Of a stretch of 64,000 nucleotides of DNA, positions 58,934 to 64,000 are shown one piece after another; position 1 is the stretch's first letter; the number at the start of each line of letters is the position of its first letter. The stretch is from NCBI RefSeq assembly GCF_018127745.1, contig NZ_CP072333.1, positions 558,001-622,000 on the forward strand, given 5' to 3'. This DNA is from Porphyromonas sp. oral taxon 275 (GTDB taxonomy: Bacteria; Bacteroidota; Bacteroidia; Bacteroidales; Porphyromonadaceae). The translations under genes were made by a program, and so were the position numbers. The notes below the pieces were generated by a model that saw nothing but the letters and a program-made list of their open reading frames with translations, was not told the origin of the DNA and made no database searches.

Positions 58934-59731
58934 ATGTCAAGAGTTTCCTTTGACCAACTCATCGAAGCTGGCGCACACTTCGGTCACCTGACCCGCAAGT
59001 GGAACGCAGCTATGGCTCCATACATCTTCATGGAGCGCAACGATATCCACATCATCGACCTGCACAAGACTGTTGTTAAGGTTGACGAAGCAGCAGAAAT
59101 CGCCAAGGCTATGGCTAAGGGTGGCAAGAAGATCCTCTTCGTCGCTACCAAGAAGCAGCTCAAGGGCGCCGTCTCCGAACTCGCTAAGGCCGTAGGTATG
59201 CCCTACGTCACCGAGCGCTGGCCCGGCGGTATGCTCACCAACTTCGCCACGATCCGTAAGGCCGTGAACAAGATGAGCTCCATCGATAAGATGACTGCTG
59301 ATGGTACTTTTGATAACCTCTCCAAGCGTGAGAAGCTTCAGATCTCTCGCCAGCGTGCCAAGCTCGAGCTCACCCTCGGCTCTATCGCTGACATGAAGCG
59401 CCTGCCCTCTGCCCTCTTCGTCGTAGACGTCATGAAGGAGCACATCGCAGTGGCTGAAGCTAATCGTCTCGGTATCCCCGTCTTCGCTATTGTGGACACC
59501 AATAGCGATCCTAGCAATATCGACTACGTCATCCCTGCCAACGACGACTCCACGGCAGCTGTCGAGCTCATCGTCTCGGCTGTCTGTGCAGCGATCGCTG
59601 AAGGCCTGCAGGAACGCAAGGCCGAAGGTAAGGGCGAGGAAAAGGAAGAAGGCGAAGGCGCTAAGCGCATCGGCGGCGGTCGCGGCCGTGCTCGCAAGGC
59701 GGCTCCTGCTGCTAGCAGCGAGGAGGCCTAA
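58934..59731 (+). CDS. rpsB: 30S ribosomal protein S2 (265 aa)
   Basis: Begins MSRVSFDQLIEAGAHFGHLT and carries KWNAAMAPYIFMERNDIHII, VTERWPGGMLTNFATIRKAV and a FAIVDTNSDPSNIDYVIPAN segment. The C-terminal ~40 residues are an added Glu/Lys/Arg-rich tail (KGEEKEEGEGAKRIGGGRGR), common in Bacteroidetes S2. The 170-bp gap after rpsI shows no gene. Confidence 0.97.
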   Translation: MSRVSFDQLIEAGAHFGHLTRKWNAAMAPYIFMERNDIHIIDLHKTVVKVDEAAEIAKAMAKGGKKILFVATKKQLKGAVSELAKAVGMPYVTERWPGGMLTNFATIRKAVNKMSSIDKMTADGTFDNLSKREKLQISRQRAKLELTLGSIADMKRLPSALFVVDVMKEHIAVAEANRLGIPVFAIVDTNSDPSNIDYVIPANDDSTAAVELIVSAVCAAIAEGLQERKAEGKGEEKEEGEGAKRIGGGRGRARKAAPAASSEEA

Positions 59732-59788
59732 GCCCGTCCTCTCCCCTCTGACGTAGCCCCAGCTAGCCTGGGAGCGGACGCAGCATAA

Positions 59789-59840
59789 AATAAGAGACGA
59801 GGATAAGCCGGCAAGCTCCAGCTTGTCCTCGGATCTTATT
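59789..59840 (+). other. Imperfect inverted repeat between rpsB and tsf
   Basis: AATAAGA...GAGGATAAGC (59789 onward) pairs imperfectly with GCTTGTCCTC...TCTTATT (to 59840). It lies 58 bases after the rpsB stop and 53 before tsf. It may reduce read-through into tsf or stabilise the message. Confidence 0.5.
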
Positions 59841-59892
59841 CTACCCCCATAAAACTATTGTAACGTAACAACCCAATACCCATACTGCAATT

Positions 59893-60717
59893 ATGAGTGC
59901 ACTGATGGAAAGCATCAAGAAGCTCCGCGCCCTCACCGGTGCTGGCCTCTCTGATGTCAAGAAGGCGATTGAAGAAGCCGAAGGCGATCTCGAGAAGGCG
60001 ATCGAGCTGATCCGCAAGCGCGGTCAGGCTATCGCTGCTAAGCGTGGTGACCACGACGCTGAGGAAGGCTGCATCCTCGCAGCTCACGAAGGCGACTACG
60101 CTGTCATGGTCGGCGTAAAGTGCGAGACCGACTTCGTAGCTAAGAACGAAGACTTCATCAAGCTCGTCTCGACGATCCTCGAGGTAGCCAAGAGCAAGAA
60201 GGGCGCGACGAAGGAAGAGATCCTTGCTACGACGCTGGAGAACGGCCGTAGCGTGCAGGAGTACATCACCGAGCGCAGCGGTGTCTCTGGTGAGAAGATG
60301 GAGCTCGGCGTATACGAGTTCGTCCAGGGCCCCTTCACGACCTCCTACGTACACCCCGGTAACATGCTGGCTACCATCGTTGCCTTCAACGAGGCTACCG
60401 ATGCACAGGTCGCTCGCGACGTAGCTATGCAGATCGCTGCTATGGCTCCCGTCGGTATCACCGAGGAGGACGTACCCGCAGAGATCAAGGAGCGTGAGCT
60501 CGCCCTTGCTCGTGAGAAGGCTATCGAGGCAGGCAAGCCCGCCAACCTCGTAGACACGATCGCTCAGGGTGCCCTGAAGAAGTACTACAAGGAGAACACG
60601 CTCCTGGATCAGCTCTTCGTCAAGGACAACAAGCTGACGATCGCTCAGTACCTCCAGGCACAGAGCAAGAGCCTCACGGTGACTGCCTTCAAGCGCGTTA
60701 CCCTCAAGGCTGAATAA
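59893..60717 (+). CDS. tsf: Elongation factor Ts (274 aa)
   Basis: The nucleotide-exchange factor for EF-Tu. The UBA-like N-terminal domain (KKLRALTGAGLSDVKKAIEE, then AEGDLEKAIELIRKRGQAIA) precedes the core with VGVKCETDFVAKNEDFIKLV and the C-terminal VDTIAQGALKKYYKENTLLD and LLDQLFVKDNKLTI. Gene order rpsB-tsf is universal. Followed by a clear terminator. Confidence 0.97.
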   Translation: MSALMESIKKLRALTGAGLSDVKKAIEEAEGDLEKAIELIRKRGQAIAAKRGDHDAEEGCILAAHEGDYAVMVGVKCETDFVAKNEDFIKLVSTILEVAKSKKGATKEEILATTLENGRSVQEYITERSGVSGEKMELGVYEFVQGPFTTSYVHPGNMLATIVAFNEATDAQVARDVAMQIAAMAPVGITEEDVPAEIKERELALAREKAIEAGKPANLVDTIAQGALKKYYKENTLLDQLFVKDNKLTIAQYLQAQSKSLTVTAFKRVTLKAE

Positions 60718-60736
60718 GCTCACCACGTCTTATAGC

Positions 60737-60771
60737 ATAGCCCCGCAGAGCTTCGTCTTCTGCGGGGCTAT
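60737..60771 (+). terminator. Rho-independent terminator after tsf
   Basis: Arms ATAGCCCCGCAGA (60737-60749) and TCTGCGGGGCTAT (60759-60771), 9-base loop, followed by TCTTTTCTC. Confidence 0.9.
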
Positions 60772-60797
60772 TCTTTTCTCCCATCAGATTTATACGT

Positions 60798-61196
60798 ATG
60801 CTTAAGTACCGTCTTTATTTCTTCTTCTATTACCTCTGTGGGATCTCCTATATCCTAGCAGGAGTCAATCACTTTGTCAATCCTAACTTCTACCTCCGCA
60901 TAATGCCAGACTATCTGCCTGCTCACGAAGCCTTGGTCGCACTAAGTGGTGTCGCGGAGATCCTCCTTGGGCTAGGGCTGGTGGTCAGACCCAAGAGTCA
61001 GCTTCGTGTTTGGTCGGCTTGGGGGATTATCCTACTCCTGATCGCTGTCTATCCGGCCAATATCTACTCCTATACACACCTAGCTGAGCTCGGTGATCCT
61101 CGTGCGACGATAGCCTTGATCCGCCTCCCCTTCCAGCTTCTCTTCCTTTGGTGGGCTTGGGTGTATACCCGTCCTTTCCCCAAGCGTCCCGAGTAG
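60798..61196 (+). CDS. DoxX/MauE-like small membrane protein (132 aa)
   Basis: A 132-residue protein with four hydrophobic segments (FFFYYLCGISYILAGVNHFV, LVALSGVAEILLGLGLVV, WSAWGIILLLIAVYPANIYS, FQLLFLWWAWVYT). The N-terminal GVNHFVNPNFYLRIMPDYLP and the GVAEILLGLGL motif match DoxX-like family proteins. The role is unclear (redox or membrane enzyme partner in some species). It follows the tsf terminator and stands alone. Confidence 0.85.
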   Translation: MLKYRLYFFFYYLCGISYILAGVNHFVNPNFYLRIMPDYLPAHEALVALSGVAEILLGLGLVVRPKSQLRVWSAWGIILLLIAVYPANIYSYTHLAELGDPRATIALIRLPFQLLFLWWAWVYTRPFPKRPE

Positions 61197-61242
61197 AGCT
61201 CGATGACTGTCTTAGCCCCGTCTATTTAGGTCTTCCTCCTTC

Positions 61243-61479
61243 ATGCGCAAGATCATACACATCGATATGGATGTCTTCTATGCCTCGGTAGAGCATCATG
61301 ATCATCCGGAGCTGCGTGGTATCCCCATCGCCGTTGGGGGAGGACAGAGAGCCAGCGCAGGCTGCTGCGTGTATCCTATGTATAAGGTAGAGAGCCTCTA
61401 CGACGCGCCTTATCTCGGCCTTGTGATCGGTGGAACGGAGCCCCAGCGACGAGTGCTGTGGAGCTCTGGTAATGGATAG
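61243..61479 (+). pseudogene. Partial duplicate of dinB (5' end only)
   Basis: The first ~100 bases (61241-61340) match the start of dinB at 62753-62852 with about five differences. The encoded start is [20 protein letters not shown], compared with [20 protein letters not shown] in the full gene. After residue ~33 the reading frame continues into unrelated sequence and stops at 61479. Without the palm core it cannot be a polymerase. It most likely arose by partial duplication flanking the next gene. Confidence 0.85.
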
Positions 61480-61528
61480 GAATAGTGTAGGTGTCCCTTA
61501 GGGGGCTACGAATTACCAACGATAGCTA

Positions 61529-62719
61529 ATGGATTATAAGGACCTCCTGCTGCGCGGCTATAGTTCCGCCCCGCGGCTGTCGCTTCAGTACTTCGGCTCG
61601 CCAGCGCCTAGCCTCATCGTGGGCCTACCCTTCGAGCAGGATCGTAGCTCCCTCGAGGAGCGCCTAGGTTATCGTCTGAAGCTCTATACCATCCTAAGAC
61701 AGGATGAAATCTGCTTCACTCCTGGGGACGATGAGGACGCCTACATCGTGGTCTCGTACTATAGCGATGACTACGGGCATTGGGCCTATGTCCTCTATCC
61801 CTTCTGGCTGGGGCTGCCTAAGGCAGATGATGCGGCTGGGGCAGACGCTGTGGCTGCTTCGGCTACTATCCCTAGTCCCGTAGCTGGGGCGACAGTGCCT
61901 GAGGGGCCTGCCGATGAGGGGCCTGTAGGGGTGACACTGGAGGATGATGCGAGCTCTTTCATAGCGTCACCCGATCCCGATACGCTCGTCTTCGTCTACG
62001 AGGTGCTCGGGGCGATCAGCGATGAGGCCCCCGAGGCGGAGCCTACCCGACCGGTCAGCGATCTAGAGAGCTACCTCTATAGCATCTTTGTCACGCCACT
62101 GATCCCTGTCCCTGCCATTCCCCGTGAGCGGATTAGCTCGGAGGAAGAGGTGCGCGAGATCGTGGCCCAGCTACTCCCCGAGGAGGAGCTGGTATACCCG
62201 CCCTACATAGAGCGCATCGTCGATCGCTACGATCGCTGCGCGTGTGTACCTCGCTATGAGGTCAGCCTCCGAGGGGCACAGCTGGCTGACGCTGCCTACC
62301 TAGAGGGTGGCCATCGTCTGCTCCTTGATCTGGGGGGAGACCTCTGTGCGGAGGTTACGAAGCTCTACCAGTCGATCGGCTACGAAGCGGTACTGATCCA
62401 GCTCTCAGGGGTGCCACGCTGGGGCTACCTTGGGTACTTCATCCTGGAGCAGCGTGCCTCGACAGTCGAGGCTTACCTCGCTCAGCACTATAGAGAGCTC
62501 ATGCTCCTAGGGGCTGTACGCAGCTCGGTGCGGAGCTGGGACGAGCGTATCTCGGTCTCGCAGCTACAGCTAGAGGAGCAGGCGTCAACGTCTCAGGAGT
62601 CCTTGGCCGAAGCGGAGAAGGCTGAAGCGGCAGGACGGCCTCAGCTCGTGAAGTACCTCGTTCTCTTGCTCGTGCTCCTATCCTTGATCCTACGCCTCAT
62701 CTACTGGCTACGCTGGTAG
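61529..62719 (+). CDS. Hypothetical protein with C-terminal membrane anchor (396 aa)
   Basis: A 396-residue acidic protein. Residues 1-95 look folded (YGHWAYVLYPFWLGLPK, with YIVVSYYSDDYG before it). Residues ~105-175 are a Pro/Ala/Asp-rich linker, and a second domain follows (AYLEGGHRLLLDLGGDLCAE, YEAVLIQLSGVPRWGYLGYF). The last ~25 residues form one membrane helix (YLVLLLVLLSLILRLIYWL), with no N-terminal signal, giving a tail-anchored layout. No family recognised. It lies between the dinB fragment and full dinB. Confidence 0.75.
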   Translation: MDYKDLLLRGYSSAPRLSLQYFGSPAPSLIVGLPFEQDRSSLEERLGYRLKLYTILRQDEICFTPGDDEDAYIVVSYYSDDYGHWAYVLYPFWLGLPKADDAAGADAVAASATIPSPVAGATVPEGPADEGPVGVTLEDDASSFIASPDPDTLVFVYEVLGAISDEAPEAEPTRPVSDLESYLYSIFVTPLIPVPAIPRERISSEEEVREIVAQLLPEEELVYPPYIERIVDRYDRCACVPRYEVSLRGAQLADAAYLEGGHRLLLDLGGDLCAEVTKLYQSIGYEAVLIQLSGVPRWGYLGYFILEQRASTVEAYLAQHYRELMLLGAVRSSVRSWDERISVSQLQLEEQASTSQESLAEAEKAEAAGRPQLVKYLVLLLVLLSLILRLIYWLRW

Positions 62720-62754
62720 CCCCTACCCATAGCCCTTTTCCCAAGCGAGTCCTC

Positions 62755-63849
62755 ATGCGCAAGATCATACACATCGACATGGACGCCTTCTTTGCCTCGG
62801 TAGAGCAGCATGATCATCCGGAGCTGCGTGGTATCCCCATCGCCGTTGGGGGGGCGGAGCATCGAGGAGTGGTCTGTGCCGCGAGCTACGAGGCGCGTCG
62901 CTATGGAGTGCGCTCGGCGATGTCAGGGGCAGAGGCGCGCAAGCGCTGCCCGCACATCACTTTCGTGCCCGTGCACTTCGAGCGCTACAAGGAGGTCTCG
63001 GCGGCTATCCATAGCATCTTCCACGACTATACCGATATCATCGAGCCCATCTCCCTAGACGAGGCCTTCCTCGATGTGACCGAGAATAAGCCCGGCATCC
63101 CCCTCGCGGTGGACATCGCCAAGGAGCTGCGGCGGCGCATCTGGGAGGAGCTCGGGCTGACGGCCTCGGCGGGCGTCTCCTATAATAAGTTCCTGGCGAA
63201 GATCGCCTCCGAGGAGCGTAAGCCCAACGGCCTCTGTACCATACACCCCGACCAAGCGCTGGAGCTCATCGAGCGGCTGCCCGTGGAGAGCTTCTGGGGC
63301 GTGGGACGTGCCACGGCACGGCGCATGCACCAGCTGGGGATACGCACGGGGGCTGACCTCAGGGCGCGCAGCCTTCAGGAGCTGCAGCGGCACTTCGGTA
63401 AGGCTGGACAGACCTTCTATGACTATGCTCGCGGTATAGACGAGCGCCCCGTGGAGTACGAGCGCGTACGCAAGTCCATAGGCTGCGAGCATACCTTCGA
63501 GACGAATACCGCCGAGCCGCTGGAGCTCGAGCAGCGCCTCCTCGAGGTGCTCTCCGACCTTAAGAGGAGGCTAGAGCGACGCTCCTTCCGAGGGCGTACG
63601 CTGACGCTCAAGCTCAAGTTCGCCGACTTCTCCGTCCAGTCGCGCGCCTATTCCGCGCCGCATCTCCTCGAGGAGGCCGAGCTGGAGGCCGAGGCCCTCA
63701 CGCTGCTGTGGGGCGTGGAGCTCTCCGGGCGCTCGGTGCGCCTCCTCGGGCTCACGGTCTCCAACCCTCCCGAGGAGCTTAGGCCTGGGATGTGGGTGCA
63801 GCAGTGGCTGGACTTCGATCCCGCCTCGCTGGAGCTCAAGTTGCTCTAA
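62755..63849 (+). CDS. dinB: DNA polymerase IV, Y family (364 aa)
   Basis: A translesion polymerase. Catalytic acidic residues lie in IHIDMDAFFASVEQHD and in ISLDEAFLDVTEN. Further motifs are AASYEARRYGVRSAMSGAEA, ASAGVSYNKFLAKIASEERK, the thumb helix-hairpin-helix (FWGVGRATARRMHQLGIRTG) and a little-finger domain with SIGCEHTFETNTAEPLELEQ. The final residues lack a clear beta-clamp motif other than a hydrophobic end (LELKLL). Full length for the family. Confidence 0.96.
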   Translation: MRKIIHIDMDAFFASVEQHDHPELRGIPIAVGGAEHRGVVCAASYEARRYGVRSAMSGAEARKRCPHITFVPVHFERYKEVSAAIHSIFHDYTDIIEPISLDEAFLDVTENKPGIPLAVDIAKELRRRIWEELGLTASAGVSYNKFLAKIASEERKPNGLCTIHPDQALELIERLPVESFWGVGRATARRMHQLGIRTGADLRARSLQELQRHFGKAGQTFYDYARGIDERPVEYERVRKSIGCEHTFETNTAEPLELEQRLLEVLSDLKRRLERRSFRGRTLTLKLKFADFSVQSRAYSAPHLLEEAELEAEALTLLWGVELSGRSVRLLGLTVSNPPEELRPGMWVQQWLDFDPASLELKLL

Positions 63850-63917
63850 GTCATCCCCAAGCCTTGGGGGCAGCCCTTAGACACCTTTAATCCCTTTAGA
63901 TGCTGGGGGACGAGGCA

Positions 63918-63949
63918 TTTGGATAGTTCGTTTACTTTCTCTATCTTTG
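63918..63949 (+). promoter_or_regulatory. Bacteroidetes-type promoter for the tRNA at the right edge
   Basis: TTTG at 63918-63921, a 20-bp spacer, then TATCTTTG at 63942-63949, full consensus, 23 bases before the tRNA. Confidence 0.82.
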
Positions 63950-63972
63950 CAGTGCTTTAAGCGATAAGAGGC

Positions 63973-64000
63973 GGCGAGATAGCTCAGCTGGTTAGAGCGT
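63973..64000 (+). tRNA. tRNA gene, 5' part only (cut by window end)
   Basis: GGCGAGATAGCTCAGCTGGT followed by TAGAGCGT shows an acceptor 5' strand, T8-A9, and a D arm (GCTC...GAGC). The anticodon is outside the window, so the amino acid cannot be assigned. Confidence 0.85.

Overview
The window looks like a chromosomal segment of a Bacteroidales bacterium, most likely a Porphyromonas-type species. The signs are: several promoters of the Bacteroidetes pattern (TTTG or TTG, then 19-20 bp, then TAnnTTTG); a RagA/SusC-RagB/SusD pair; a FeoA-FeoB fusion with a small Cys-rich partner; a DUF4494 protein; a carboxynorspermidine dehydrogenase-type enzyme; and start codons without clear Shine-Dalgarno sites. 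Most of the window is GC-rich. The first ~4 kb is clearly AT-richer. The assignment is inference from gene content; no 16S gene is present.

Layout. 1-4.3 kb (all minus strand) is an accessory Rhs/polymorphic-toxin 'graveyard': two Rhs-core remnants, four displaced toxin C-terminal tails (one recognisable as a NucA/NucB-type DNase) and a series of intact small genes placed like immunity genes, including Imm26-like and DUF4303-like members. 4.4-7.4 kb holds an inverted dispersed repeat, an HU-like protein, a tandem pair of unknown paralogues and a broken membrane-protein gene. 7.4-25.4 kb is mostly minus-strand housekeeping: PncA, carboxynorspermidine dehydrogenase, an overlapping flippase-Rex-FAH group, YigZ, DapA, an outer-membrane beta-barrel protein, a DUF438/PAS/DUF1858 protein, ManC, XseA, Lrp, tRNA-Pro(GGG), an anaerobic sulfatase maturase, a RelA/SpoT enzyme and a CaCA antiporter. 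25.5-28.2 kb is a ferrous-iron uptake locus. 29.2-39.8 kb is a SusC/SusD outer-membrane uptake locus with a fasciclin-like lipoprotein, a second lipoprotein and a thioredoxin-fold protein, followed by an M16 peptidase. 40.5-41.7 kb has a truncated patatin gene and an unknown gene. 42.1-48.8 kb is rimP-nusA-infB plus a dGTPase. 49.1-57.1 kb is a minus-strand run (deaminase, M20 dipeptidase, FHA protein, S41 protease with a frameshifted signal peptide, YggS, DUF4494, acyl-CoA synthetase). 57.9-60.7 kb is rplM-rpsI-rpsB-tsf. 60.8-63.8 kb has a DoxX-like protein, a partial dinB duplicate, an unknown membrane-anchored protein and full dinB. The window ends inside a tRNA gene.

The two most unusual patterns are the toxin-tail/immunity modules at 1-4.3 kb and seven intergenic arrays, each built of four 22-bp units (88 bp), spread from 7.2 to 57.5 kb. 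The units share a core resembling GATATCCCTCAGC next to a variable stretch of about 7 bp. They are not CRISPRs. A second repeat family, carrying a 19-bp inverted repeat, occurs in opposite orientation at 4.4 and 28.8 kb.
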